A DNA stretch of 25,066 nt from Bacteroidota bacterium (GCA_023415545.1 JAEZKJ010000062.1:1-25066), one strand, 5' to 3'; counted from the first letter of the stretch, positions 8,286-16,363 are shown. The notes: generated by a model not told the origin, from the letters alone. Numbers and translations are program-made.

Positions 8286-8711
8286 ATGATAACTTTTCAG
8301 ACAGAAGATATAGAAATGCCATCCATTAATGAAGGTTTAATTACTGAATGGATCAAACAAGTAGCTTCTACATACGAGAAAAGATGTGGTAATATAGCTT
8401 ATATATTTTGCTCGGACGATAAAATTCTTGAAGTTAATCGTGAATATCTTAACCATGATTACTATACAGATATAATCACATTTGATTATTGTCGTAGTTC
8501 AGTTATCTCCGGTGACCTTGTTATCAGCCTAGACACGGTTAATAGCAATGCCAAAATGATGGGTGTAACATACCAACATGAGTTGGAGAGAGTAATAATA
8601 CATGGCATTCTTCATTTATGTGGTATAAACGATAAGGGACCTGGAGAGAGAGAGATTATGGAGAGAGAGGAAAATAAAGCATTGGAATTGTTGAATAATA
8701 TTCGAGGATAA
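8286..8711 (+). CDS. ybeY: Endoribonuclease YbeY (rRNA maturation factor)
   Basis: Metal-dependent RNase of the UPF0054 family, acting in 16S rRNA 3'-end maturation and ribosome quality control. The 141 residues are near the usual length. The N-terminal half has NREYLNHDYYTDIITFDY (51-68), matching the family's LN..Y...D..TD...F segment. The metal motif reads HGILHLCGIND: His106 and His110 are the first two ligands, but the residue where most bacteria have the third histidine is Asp116. I recall other Bacteroidetes YbeY proteins having Asp here too, so this looks like a lineage variant, not a dead enzyme. The gene lies 13 bases ahead of mnmG and is probably cotranscribed with it. Confidence 0.93.
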   Translation: MITFQTEDIEMPSINEGLITEWIKQVASTYEKRCGNIAYIFCSDDKILEVNREYLNHDYYTDIITFDYCRSSVISGDLVISLDTVNSNAKMMGVTYQHELERVIIHGILHLCGINDKGPGEREIMEREENKALELLNNIRG

Positions 8712-8724
8712 TTATTTTTTTGAT

Positions 8725-10596
8725 ATGGAATTTAAATATGACGTCATAGTTATTGGAGCCGGACATGCAGGTTGTGAAGCTGCAGCTGCAGCTGCAAACC
8801 TAGGCTCGAAGACCTGTTTGATAACTATGGACATGAATAAAATAGCACAGATGAGTTGTAATCCTGCCGTTGGTGGAATTGCAAAGGGCCAGATTGTTCG
8901 TGAAATAGATGCTCTTGGTGGCTACATGGGTATTGTCACTGACAAAACAGCTATACAGTTTAGAATGTTGAATCGATCGAAAGGTCCCGCTATGTGGAGC
9001 CCAAGAGCACAATGTGACAGAGGTAAATTTATTTGGGAGTGGAGATATATACTTGAGAACACTCCTAACCTACATATATGGCAAGACACTGTAGAGGAAA
9101 TTATTGTTGAAAATGGAGAGATAAAAGGCTTAGTCACATGCTGGGGAGTTACTTTCTACGCAAAATGTGTAATACTTACAGCCGGCACATTCCTTAATGG
9201 ATTGATGCATATAGGTAGTAAGATGCTTGCAGGAGGTAGATGCGCTGAACCGGCATCATACAAACTTACTGAGTCAATAACTCGCCATGGCATCACTGCA
9301 GGAAGAATGAAAACAGGTACTCCTGTGAGAATAGATGGTAGAAGCGTTAACTTTGATCTTATGGAGCCTCAAGAAGGAGAAAATGATTTTCATAGTTTCT
9401 CATTCATCAGTGAGCCACGTCGATTGAAACAACTTCAGTGCTGGACAACATATACAAACAATGAGGTACATGAAGTGTTGAATCAAGGACTTTCAGAATC
9501 TCCTCTTTTCAACGGACAAATTCAGAGCATCGGTCCTAGATATTGTCCAAGCATAGAGACTAAAATTGTTACATTCCCTGACAAGACACAACATCAACTA
9601 TTTTTAGAGCCTGAAGGTGAAGAGACACAAGAATATTATCTTAATGGTTTCTCCTCTTCTCTTCCTATGGATATTCAATTTGAAGCCCTTAAAAAAATAC
9701 CAGCCTTTAAAGATATAGTATTATATCGTCCTGGTTATGCTATTGAGTATGACTATTTCGACCCTACTCAATTGAAACATACGTTGGAATCAAAGATTAT
9801 TAAAAACTTTTTCTTTGCTGGACAGGTTAATGGAACTACAGGATATGAGGAAGCAGGAGGACAAGGATTAATAGCGGGTATAAATGCTCACATCAATTGT
9901 CATGGAGGAGAACCTTTCATTCTAGGAAGAGACGAAGCATATATTGGCGTATTAATCGATGATTTAGTAACAAAAGGTGTTGACGAACCATATAGAATGT
10001 TTACATCACGCGCAGAATATAGAATTCTATTAAGACAAGATGATGCGGATGCTCGATTAACAGAGAGAGCATATAAACTTGGGTTGGTTAAACAGGATAG
10101 ATATGATATATTCAAAAAGAAAAGAGAAGAGATTGATAAAATCGTGAATTTTGCAAAAAAATTCTCTGTAAAACCCGACTTAATAAACGATGCTTTAAAT
10201 AAAATAGGAACTACTCCACTTTCACACGGATGTAAACTTATTGAACTTCTTAATAGACCTCAAGTTTCTATTAGTAACATTGCACCACATATAGAATCCT
10301 TCAACAATGTATTAAATTCTATAGAGAATAAAAAAGATGAGGTTATTGAAGCAGCTGAAGTATTAATGAAATACCAAGGATATATCGAAAGAGAAAAAAT
10401 TATTGCAGATAAAATACAAAGATTAGAAGCTATTAAAATAAAAGGTAAATTTGAATACGAAACATTAAACTCTTTATCAACAGAAGCCCGTCAAAAGCTT
10501 AAAAAGATCGATCCTGAAACACTTGCGCAAGCAAGTAGAATTCCAGGCATCTCACCGAGCGATATAAACGTTCTACTGGTTCTTTTGGGACGATAA
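8725..10596 (+). CDS. mnmG: tRNA uridine-5-carboxymethylaminomethyl synthesis enzyme MnmG (GidA)
   Basis: FAD enzyme that, with MnmE, installs the cmnm5 group on the wobble uridine of certain tRNAs. At 623 residues it is full length. The Rossmann motif GAGHAGCEA (11-19) binds FAD. SCNPAVGG (44-51) contains Cys45, and PRYCPSIE (271-278) contains Cys274; these correspond to the two conserved redox cysteines (Cys47 and Cys277 in E. coli). TGYEEAGGQGLIAG (372-385) and MFTSRAEYR, RLxxRxDDA-like blocks are also present, followed by the helical tRNA/MnmE-binding C-terminus. It follows ybeY closely. A parS palindrome begins 5 bases after its stop codon. Linkage of gidA to the origin and par region is a common bacterial arrangement. 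Confidence 0.98.
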   Translation: MEFKYDVIVIGAGHAGCEAAAAAANLGSKTCLITMDMNKIAQMSCNPAVGGIAKGQIVREIDALGGYMGIVTDKTAIQFRMLNRSKGPAMWSPRAQCDRGKFIWEWRYILENTPNLHIWQDTVEEIIVENGEIKGLVTCWGVTFYAKCVILTAGTFLNGLMHIGSKMLAGGRCAEPASYKLTESITRHGITAGRMKTGTPVRIDGRSVNFDLMEPQEGENDFHSFSFISEPRRLKQLQCWTTYTNNEVHEVLNQGLSESPLFNGQIQSIGPRYCPSIETKIVTFPDKTQHQLFLEPEGEETQEYYLNGFSSSLPMDIQFEALKKIPAFKDIVLYRPGYAIEYDYFDPTQLKHTLESKIIKNFFFAGQVNGTTGYEEAGGQGLIAGINAHINCHGGEPFILGRDEAYIGVLIDDLVTKGVDEPYRMFTSRAEYRILLRQDDADARLTERAYKLGLVKQDRYDIFKKKREEIDKIVNFAKKFSVKPDLINDALNKIGTTPLSHGCKLIELLNRPQVSISNIAPHIESFNNVLNSIENKKDEVIEAAEVLMKYQGYIEREKIIADKIQRLEAIKIKGKFEYETLNSLSTEARQKLKKIDPETLAQASRIPGISPSDINVLLVLLGR

Positions 10597-10601
10597 AGGA
10601 G

Positions 10602-10619
10602 TTGTTTCACGTGAAACAA
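10602..10619. other. parS centromere site (ParB-binding palindrome)
   Basis: TTGTTTCACGTGAAACAA is a perfect 18-base palindrome. Its inner 16 bases (10603-10618) equal the canonical chromosomal parS consensus TGTTTCACGTGAAACA defined with B. subtilis Spo0J/ParB. It lies in the 55-base gap between mnmG and apt. A 16-base exact match is not expected by chance in 25 kb. ParB would nucleate here and spread on flanking DNA to segregate the origin region. parA and parB are not in the window. Confidence 0.93.
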
Positions 10620-10651
10620 AAAGATTAATATAAAACAATAAAACACTGGTT

Positions 10652-11176
10652 ATGAGAAAAGAAACACTATTGAAAAACCTAAGAGAGATACCTGACTTTC
10701 CAATCCCTGGAATATTATTCTACGACGTTACTACACTATTTAAAAACGCAGAGTGTTTAAAAGAGATGATAGATGGGCTATACGAGATTTATAAAGATAA
10801 AGGAATTACTAAAGTAGTAGGTATAGAGTCGAGAGGATTTATTCTTGGAGGTGCTTTAGCTGAGAGATTAGGTGCAGGTTTTATAATGGTTAGAAAACCA
10901 GGTAAACTACCGGCTGAGGTTATTGAAGAGACTTATGAAAAAGAGTATGGTACGGATACAATTCAGATTCATAAAGACGCACTCGATAAAGATGATGTTG
11001 TGCTACTTCATGACGACCTTTTAGCAACAGGAGGGACAATGGCTGCTACATATCGATTAGTTGAGAAATGCGGCGTAAAGAGTGCATATATAAATTTCAT
11101 AATTGAACTTGAAGATTTAAAAGGAAGAGAAACTTTCCCAGAGGATGTTCAAATTGATACCCTTTTAAAACTATAA
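10652..11176 (+). CDS. apt: Adenine phosphoribosyltransferase
   Basis: Purine salvage enzyme converting adenine and PRPP to AMP and pyrophosphate. The 174 residues are typical. The N-terminus has FPIPGILFYDVTTLF (16-30), matching the Apt FPxPGIxFxDxTxLL block. GIESRGFILG (57-66) and the PRPP-binding loop VVLLHDDLLATGGT (116-129) are intact; DDLLATGGT is the Apt form of this motif. The start ATG is 33 bases beyond the parS palindrome, which therefore lies in or near its promoter/leader, so ParB binding could affect its expression (inference). A strong terminator follows 20 bases after the stop. No partner gene is coupled to it. Confidence 0.97.
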   Translation: MRKETLLKNLREIPDFPIPGILFYDVTTLFKNAECLKEMIDGLYEIYKDKGITKVVGIESRGFILGGALAERLGAGFIMVRKPGKLPAEVIEETYEKEYGTDTIQIHKDALDKDDVVLLHDDLLATGGTMAATYRLVEKCGVKSAYINFIIELEDLKGRETFPEDVQIDTLLKL

Positions 11177-11195
11177 TAGATTAGAATTAAAATTT

Positions 11196-11242
11196 AAATC
11201 CTTCCATAATACGTTAGCTGTATTATGGAAGGATTTGTTTTT
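11196..11242 (+). terminator. Intrinsic terminator of apt
   Basis: A perfect 17-base-pair stem (11196-11212 with 11220-11236) with loop GTTAGCT is followed by a T-rich tract. It begins 20 bases after the apt stop. It is the strongest hairpin seen in the window. Confidence 0.9.
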
Positions 11243-11678
11243 AATATAATTCATCGAATATTAAAAAAACAGGTATAATACGATCATAGAAAGATTTAGG
11301 ATAATAAAGTCAAAACAGAACAAGAATAGATTTTAATCGATAAATAGAAATAATTTTTAGATAAACAGATGATGGATATTGGATAAGAATTAAATAATCG
11401 AATAAAACAGATGGTGGAAAACAAAAGAGAAAGTATTTAAAAATTTTGCTTTAAAAGATAAAGTCACATTTTTAAGCATAAACAAGAAACCAAGAAAAAA
11501 TCTTATTATTAAAGAAAGAATAGGGGACATAGGTTAAATATTATAAGGGTATAGATAATATAAAGTGGGAAACTTTAATAATTGATAACTGAAAATAAAA
11601 ACTATATAAGTTATAGAATCAAGAAAACATTATATTACTAAATTTGCATATATAGCACAACTATAACATTGTTTACGT
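11237..11678. other. Long AT-rich spacer between apt and uvrC
   Basis: About 440 bases without a credible gene. The plus strand is strongly purine-rich with more G than C. It contains a 14-base near-direct repeat, AAACAGATGATGGA at 11363-11376 and AAACAGATGGTGGA at 11405-11418 (13 of 14 identical, 42 bases apart), and a short pyrimidine-rich minus-strand reading frame of 46 codons (11390-11530) that does not look like protein. The uvrC promoter candidate is at the right end. I see no tRNA, riboswitch or IS remnant. Confidence 0.6.
11639..11646 (+). promoter_or_regulatory. Candidate -7 element for uvrC
   Basis: TAAATTTG matches TAnnTTTG exactly, followed by C (TTTGC is favoured in this phylum), 32 bases before the uvrC ATG. 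No -33 box is clear. Confidence 0.5.
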
Positions 11679-13502
11679 ATGAAAAAAGAAGAGAGTGAAT
11701 ATACTAAATATCTAAAAGGTATTGTTCTTAATCTTCCAGAGACACCTGGAGTGTATCAATATATTGATGAAAGCGGGAAAATTATCTATGTAGGTAAGGC
11801 TATAAACCTTAAAAGAAGAGTTTCATCATATTTTCAAAAAAATCAGAAAAGTCTAAAGACAAAAAGACTTGTAAACAATATACGTGACATTAAATATATC
11901 GTTGTAAACAATGAAGAGGAGGCTTTACTACTTGAGAACAATTTAATTAAACAATTTAAGCCAAGATATAATGTTCTTCTTAAAGATGACAAAACATACC
12001 CTCTTATCTGTATTACTAATGAATATTTCCCTCGTATTTTCATAACAAGAAGACGTAACAAAGGATTTGGGACATACTACGGTCCTTACACATATTCTGC
12101 GCCCTTGGTTGCTGTCATGGGATTAATTAAAGAGATATATTCTATTCGAAGATGTCATCTGCAACTAACTCCTGAAAAGATAAAACAAGGTAAGTTTAAA
12201 GTTTGTCTAGATTACCATATAAAAATATGTAAAGGACCATGTTGTGGATATCAAAGTAGCGAGGATTATTTAAAAGACATAGCCGAGATAAAGGAGATAT
12301 TGAAAGGAAATACTCAAACTCTACTCGACCTTTTAATGGATGAGATGAAATCTCTATCTGAACAAATGAAGTTTGAAGAGGCACAAAAGATCAAGGAAAA
12401 GTATGAATTAATTGAGAGTTATAGAGCTAAAAGTGCTATAGTAAACTCATATATTAATGCTGATGTATTTACTATAGAGATGAACGATAATATAGCATAT
12501 ATAAACTATCTTCATATAACTAATGGATCAGTAAACCAAGCTTTCACATTCGAGTTCAAAAAGCAACTTGATGAAAGCGAAGAAGAACTTCTTCAATTAG
12601 GAATAATTGAAATGAGGGAGAGATATGGCAGTAAATCGCCTGAAATAATTGTTCCCTTTGAGGTTAACATGAACCTTAAAAACGTAACTTTCACTATTCC
12701 TCAGAAAGGTGAAAAGAAAAAATTGCTCGACTTATCGTTGATGAATGTTAAGCAATATAAGGTTGACAGGTTAAAACAAGCTGAGAAATTAGATCCTGAT
12801 CAAAAGCGAATTCGTTTACTAAAAGAGATACAAGAACAGCTAAAATTAGAGAAACTACCAGCACAAATAGAGTGCTTTGATAACTCAAATATATCAGGGA
12901 CAGATGCTGTTGCAGCTTGTGTGGTATTTAAAATGGGCAAGCCAAGCAAAAACGATTACAGAAAATATAATATTAAAAGTGTGGTAGGGCCCGATGATTA
13001 TGCATCAATGCGAGAAGTGGTAGGAAGAAGATATAGACGAATAATTGAGGAAGGTGGAACACTACCTGATCTAATTATTACTGATGGTGGGAAGGGACAA
13101 ATGGAGGTTGTTAGAGAGGTAGTAGAAGATGAATTAGGACTTAAAATTCCTATTGCAGGTCTTGCAAAAAATAATAAGCATAGAACATCCGAATTACTTT
13201 ATGGCTTTCCTGCAGAGGTTATCGGCATAAAGCAATCTACACCCCTATTCCATCTGTTAGAAAACATTCAGAATGAGGTGCACCGATTTGCTATAAAATT
13301 TCATCGCGACAAACGTAGTAAGAGCCAAATAGCATCCGTACTTGATGATATAAAAGGTGTTGGAGAAGCTCGCAAAGAGGCACTTTTAAAAGCTTTTAAA
13401 ACAGTAGCCAGAATTAAGGCAGCAACATTGGAGGATATAGCAGCTGTTGTTGGTAATACAGCGGCTAAAAATATAAAAGAAAAGCTAAATGAAGAGGCAT
13501 AA
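11679..13502 (+). CDS. uvrC: Excinuclease ABC subunit C
   Basis: Nuclease of UvrABC nucleotide excision repair, cutting on both sides of a lesion. At 607 residues it is full length. The GIY-YIG domain is N-terminal: PGVYQYID (23-30) and IIYVGKAINLKRR (35-47). Four cysteines (Cys159, Cys176, Cys184, Cys188) sit where UvrC binds an iron-sulfur cluster. The UVR domain includes the MKFEEAQKIKEKYELIESYR segment. The RNase H-like endonuclease has CFDNSNISGTDAVA and PDLIITDGGKGQ. The C-terminal tandem helix-hairpin-helix begins at DIKGVGEARKEALLKAF. The first ATG encodes MKKEESE. dtd begins 35 bases downstream behind its own candidate promoter. Confidence 0.98.
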   Translation: MKKEESEYTKYLKGIVLNLPETPGVYQYIDESGKIIYVGKAINLKRRVSSYFQKNQKSLKTKRLVNNIRDIKYIVVNNEEEALLLENNLIKQFKPRYNVLLKDDKTYPLICITNEYFPRIFITRRRNKGFGTYYGPYTYSAPLVAVMGLIKEIYSIRRCHLQLTPEKIKQGKFKVCLDYHIKICKGPCCGYQSSEDYLKDIAEIKEILKGNTQTLLDLLMDEMKSLSEQMKFEEAQKIKEKYELIESYRAKSAIVNSYINADVFTIEMNDNIAYINYLHITNGSVNQAFTFEFKKQLDESEEELLQLGIIEMRERYGSKSPEIIVPFEVNMNLKNVTFTIPQKGEKKKLLDLSLMNVKQYKVDRLKQAEKLDPDQKRIRLLKEIQEQLKLEKLPAQIECFDNSNISGTDAVAACVVFKMGKPSKNDYRKYNIKSVVGPDDYASMREVVGRRYRRIIEEGGTLPDLIITDGGKGQMEVVREVVEDELGLKIPIAGLAKNNKHRTSELLYGFPAEVIGIKQSTPLFHLLENIQNEVHRFAIKFHRDKRSKSQIASVLDDIKGVGEARKEALLKAFKTVARIKAATLEDIAAVVGNTAAKNIKEKLNEEA

Positions 13503-13508
13503 AATATG

Positions 13509-13516
13509 TATCTTTG
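13509..13516 (+). promoter_or_regulatory. Candidate -7 element for the dtd operon
   Basis: TATCTTTG matches TAnnTTTG exactly, 21 bases before the dtd ATG and just after the uvrC stop. Read-through from uvrC is also possible because no terminator hairpin lies between the genes. Confidence 0.5.
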
Positions 13517-13537
13517 TTTAGTTTATAATAGTATGAT

Positions 13538-13990
13538 ATGAGACTGGTTATTCAAAGAGTTAGCCATGCTTCAGTGACAATAAACGGAGTATGCAAAAGT
13601 TCTATTGGAAAAGGATTAATGATACTTGTTGGTATTGAAGAGGCAGATACCAAGGAAGATGCGGAATGGTTAGCAAAGAAGGTTATAGGATTAAGAATAT
13701 TTGATGACGAAAATGGAGTGATGAACAAATCTATCATTGATACTAATGGGGATATACTATCTATAAGCCAATTCACTCTATTTGCATCATATAAAAAAGG
13801 GAATCGTCCTTCGTATATTCGCGCAGCTTCGCATGATATTGCTATTCCACTATATGAACTATTTTGTAATACACTAAATGAACTTTTAGGCAAAGAGATA
13901 GGTACAGGAGAATTTGGTGCAGATATGAAGGTTGAACTTCTTAACGACGGACCTGTTACTATATGTATGGATTCTAAAAACAAAGAATAA
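13538..13990 (+). CDS. dtd: D-aminoacyl-tRNA deacylase
   Basis: Cytoplasmic proofreading enzyme that hydrolyses D-aminoacyl-tRNA (and glycyl-tRNA-Ala), keeping D-amino acids out of protein. The 150 residues are standard. The start MRLVIQRVSHASVTING is the family N-terminus. The two active-site motifs are intact: SQFTLFASYKKGNRPSY (about 76-92) and the Gly-cisPro motif NDGPVTI near residues 136-142. It leads a three-gene operon: its stop TAA shares a base with the start of the MazG-like gene. Confidence 0.97.
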   Translation: MRLVIQRVSHASVTINGVCKSSIGKGLMILVGIEEADTKEDAEWLAKKVIGLRIFDDENGVMNKSIIDTNGDILSISQFTLFASYKKGNRPSYIRAASHDIAIPLYELFCNTLNELLGKEIGTGEFGADMKVELLNDGPVTICMDSKNKE

Positions 13991-14310
13991 TGACTATAGA
14001 AGAGGCTCAAAAGAGCGTTGACAATTGGATTAAAGAGTATGGGGTAAGATACTTCAGCGAACTCACCAATATGGCAGTACTTACTGAGGAGGTAGGTGAA
14101 TTGGCTAGGGTAATGGCTAGGAAATATGGCGATCAGTCCTTTAAAGAGGGTGAAGATGAGAATATGGCCGATGAAATGGCTGATATTTTGTGGGTGTTGC
14201 TATGCATAGCAAATCAAACAGGAACTGACCTTACTGAAGCTTTTAAAAAGAATATTGAGAAAAAAACGAATAGAGATAAATTAAGACATAAAAATAATCC
14301 TAAATTATAA
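13990..14310 (+). CDS. MazG-like nucleotide pyrophosphohydrolase
   Basis: Small all-alpha NTP pyrophosphohydrolase of 106 residues, likely cleaving (d)NTPs to monophosphates as house cleaning. The metal-binding pattern is present: LTEEVGEL gives Glu33, Glu34 and Glu37 (EExxE), and DEMADILW gives Glu62 and Asp65 (ExxD). Only one such domain is present, unlike the two-domain E. coli MazG, so dUTPase- or dCTPase-like specificity cannot be excluded. The start overlaps the dtd stop by one base (TAATG) and deoC starts 5 bases after its stop, so the three are one operon. A lysine- and asparagine-rich tail ends the protein. Confidence 0.9.
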   Translation: MTIEEAQKSVDNWIKEYGVRYFSELTNMAVLTEEVGELARVMARKYGDQSFKEGEDENMADEMADILWVLLCIANQTGTDLTEAFKKNIEKKTNRDKLRHKNNPKL

Positions 14311-14315
14311 ATAAC

Positions 14316-15227
14316 ATGGAAGATCAATTACTCAATGAAGGTACTCATGATAAATACATGGAAACTTTAAATAAGTATAATACAAATCTGAATGATGCTG
14401 ATGTAAAAGCTCAAACTGAGGCTTTACTTGATAAAAAGTTGGGAGAAAATGACAATATAGAGGTTAAAAAATTTCTTTTTAACTGTATAGACCTTACAAC
14501 TCTCAAAAGTACAGATTCAGATCCTAGCGTTATGGAGTTTACTCAAAAAGTAAATCAGTTTGTTGATGAATACCCTGAACTAAAAAATGTAGCTGCTATA
14601 TGTGTATATCCAAACTTTGCTGAGATTGTGAATGATACACTTGAAGCTGATGATGTAAACATAGCATGTGTATCAGGAGGATTCCCTTCATCACAAACAT
14701 TCCAAGAGATAAAGGTTGCAGAAACAGCAATGGCAATAAAAGATGGTGCTGATGAAATTGATATCGTTATCTCTTTAGGTAAATTCCTTTGCGGAGATTA
14801 TGAAGGAATGTGCGACGAGATTTCTGAATTAAAAGAAGTTTGCGGTGACAAACATCTTAAAGTAATTCTTGAGACAGGGCTTCTTGCTACTGCATCAAAC
14901 ATTAAAAAAGCCTCTATCCTATCTATGTATGCAGGAGGTGATTTCATAAAGACTTCTACAGGTAAAGAAAACCCTGCTGCAACTCCTGAAGCAGCTTATG
15001 TTATGTGTCAAGCAATTAAAGAATATTACGATAAGACTGGTATTAAGATTGGATTTAAACCTGCCGGAGGTATTAATTGCGTGAAAGATGCTTTAGTGTA
15101 CTATACTATAGTTAAAGAAATTCTTGGTGAAGAGTGGTTGACAAATAAACTTTTCAGACTAGGGACAAGCCGTCTTGCAAACTTATTATTAAGTGAAATT
15201 GTAGGAAAAGAGACTAAGTTCTTCTAA
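14316..15227 (+). CDS. deoC: Deoxyribose-phosphate aldolase, long form
   Basis: Class I aldolase splitting 2-deoxyribose 5-phosphate into glyceraldehyde 3-phosphate and acetaldehyde, the last step of deoxynucleoside catabolism. Core motifs: DEIDIVISLGK (146-156), VILETGLL (183-190), FIKTSTGK with the Schiff-base Lys212, and GFKPAGGI with Lys248. The 303 residues are longer than the 220-260 of many DeoC proteins because of an N-terminal extension of about 50 residues. The extension is hydrophilic and shows no targeting signal. It is the third gene of the dtd operon, which ends at the hairpin at 15279-15316. Confidence 0.96.
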   Translation: MEDQLLNEGTHDKYMETLNKYNTNLNDADVKAQTEALLDKKLGENDNIEVKKFLFNCIDLTTLKSTDSDPSVMEFTQKVNQFVDEYPELKNVAAICVYPNFAEIVNDTLEADDVNIACVSGGFPSSQTFQEIKVAETAMAIKDGADEIDIVISLGKFLCGDYEGMCDEISELKEVCGDKHLKVILETGLLATASNIKKASILSMYAGGDFIKTSTGKENPAATPEAAYVMCQAIKEYYDKTGIKIGFKPAGGINCVKDALVYYTIVKEILGEEWLTNKLFRLGTSRLANLLLSEIVGKETKFF

Positions 15228-15246
15228 AAAGATACTTATAAAACAA

Positions 15247-15275
15247 TGTGGATAAGTTATATAGTGATATCCACA
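15247..15275. promoter_or_regulatory. Inverted pair of DnaA-box-like 9-mers
   Basis: TGTGGATAA at 15247-15255 is the exact complement of the DnaA box TTATCCACA. ATATCCACA at 15267-15275 matches in 8 of 9 positions in the opposite orientation. Together they form an 8-base inverted repeat with a 13-base spacer. It lies between convergent deoC and the polyprenyl synthase gene. It could be a DnaA-binding site or simply a weak hairpin next to the terminator. Confidence 0.4.
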
Positions 15276-15278
15276 ACA

Positions 15279-15316
15279 AAATATCCCTGTTAGATTATGT
15301 TCTAACAGGGATATTT
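15279..15316. terminator. Bidirectional terminator hairpin between deoC and polyprenyl synthase
   Basis: A perfect 16-base-pair stem (15279-15294 with 15301-15316) with a 6-base loop TTATGT lies midway between convergent genes, 51 bases after deoC and 44 bases after the polyprenyl synthase stop. Flanking T runs are short on both strands, so efficiency is uncertain. Confidence 0.75.
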
Positions 15317-15360
15317 CATATAAATGAGTTTAAAAAACTCTTTATTATATATTCAAAATA

Positions 15361-16338
15361 TTACTTCTCTCTCTCAATTATAAATGACACATAAAGCTTC
15401 AAGGCAGTTATTATTTCATGATTATTATCATTATCAGAAATAAGTTTAAATGCTTTATCACATAACTCATGCATAACATTTTTGGCATACTCAATACCAC
15501 CCTTTTCTTTAACGTATGAAATAAAAAGAGATATATCATCTTTTGTTGCTGATTGTGAACGGATATTCTTAGCTATGGTAATCATCTCCACATCTTTATA
15601 TTCATTAAGTACATATAAAGCAGGAAGAGTAAGTTTTCCTTCATTCATGTCATTGCCTGTAGGCTTACCAATATTATTCGATGAATAATAATCAAATATA
15701 TCATCTTTAATTTGAAAAGCTATACCAATGTACTGTCCAAACAGCCTGAAATTTTCAATAGTCTTTGAAGAAGCATTAACCGAGAGAGCCGCTATTTCAG
15801 CTGAAGCCATAAATAATGCAGCAGTCTTCTTTTTAATTATTTCAAAATATTTATCTATAGAAAAAACATCATCGTTAATCGAAGAAAGTTGTATAATTTC
15901 ACCCTCTGAAAGATATTCACCAAGCTCTGCAACTAACTTAACTATCTCAATATTATTTGTCAATGATGAATGTTTAAGACTAGCAGCCAACATATAGTCA
16001 CCAACTAGAACTGCAATTTTATTGTTGTATAAAGCATTTACAGATGATTGGCCTCTACGTTTATCACTCTCATCAACAACGTCATCATGAACTAAACTAG
16101 CAGTATGAAGTAGCTCTAATGACAAGGCGGCATGAAGAGTTGAACTCTCAACTTTACCAAGCAACTTTGCAATCAAAAAGATAAGAATAGGACGCAACAT
16201 CTTTCCCTTCCTCTTCTTAATATAGTCTAGGACTTCACATAAAAGAGGATTAGTACTGAAAAGAGTTGAATCATACAATTCTTTAAATTCATCAAACTCT
16301 TTTTGTATCGGCGCTTTAATCTGTTCCAATTTATCCAT
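15361..16338 (-). CDS. Long-chain polyprenyl diphosphate synthase (octaprenyl/heptaprenyl type)
   Basis: All-alpha trans-prenyltransferase that extends FPP with IPP units to a long all-trans chain, in this phylum most likely the menaquinone side chain. The 325 residues are typical. The first Asp-rich motif is HDDVVDESDKRRG (84-96, DDxxD at Asp85-Asp89), and the second is FQIKDDIFDYY (208-218, Asp212-Asp216). GKMLRP (45-50) binds IPP. Small residues (Ala80, Ser81) just upstream of the first DDxxD suggest a long product; exact length is not readable. It is transcribed against its neighbours, convergent with deoC and divergent from polA, and is probably monocistronic. The start MDKLEQIKAP is the first ATG in frame after the promoter candidate; upstream readings lack homology. 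Confidence 0.93.
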   Translation of the reverse strand: MDKLEQIKAPIQKEFDEFKELYDSTLFSTNPLLCEVLDYIKKRKGKMLRPILIFLIAKLLGKVESSTLHAALSLELLHTASLVHDDVVDESDKRRGQSSVNALYNNKIAVLVGDYMLAASLKHSSLTNNIEIVKLVAELGEYLSEGEIIQLSSINDDVFSIDKYFEIIKKKTAALFMASAEIAALSVNASSKTIENFRLFGQYIGIAFQIKDDIFDYYSSNNIGKPTGNDMNEGKLTLPALYVLNEYKDVEMITIAKNIRSQSATKDDISLFISYVKEKGGIEYAKNVMHELCDKAFKLISDNDNNHEIITALKLYVSFIIEREK

Positions 16339-16355
16339 GCAACTTCATTTGAGCA

Positions 16356-16363
16356 CAAAAGTA
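16356..16363 (-). promoter_or_regulatory. Candidate -7 element for the polyprenyl synthase gene
   Basis: TACTTTTG on the minus strand matches TAnnTTTG exactly and lies 17 bases ahead of the start codon at 16338, giving a very short leader. It shares the 93-base divergent gap with the polA promoter. Confidence 0.4.

Noticed and set aside
11390..11530. 46-codon minus-strand reading frame in the apt-uvrC spacer
   Set aside because: The frame is almost entirely Phe, Leu, Ile and Ser from pyrimidine-rich DNA, has no recognisable motif, and is what strand bias alone would produce.
13552..14010. 152-codon minus-strand frame opposite dtd
   Set aside because: It overlaps the whole of dtd, whose motifs are complete. 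The antisense translation is Ser/Pro-rich noise.
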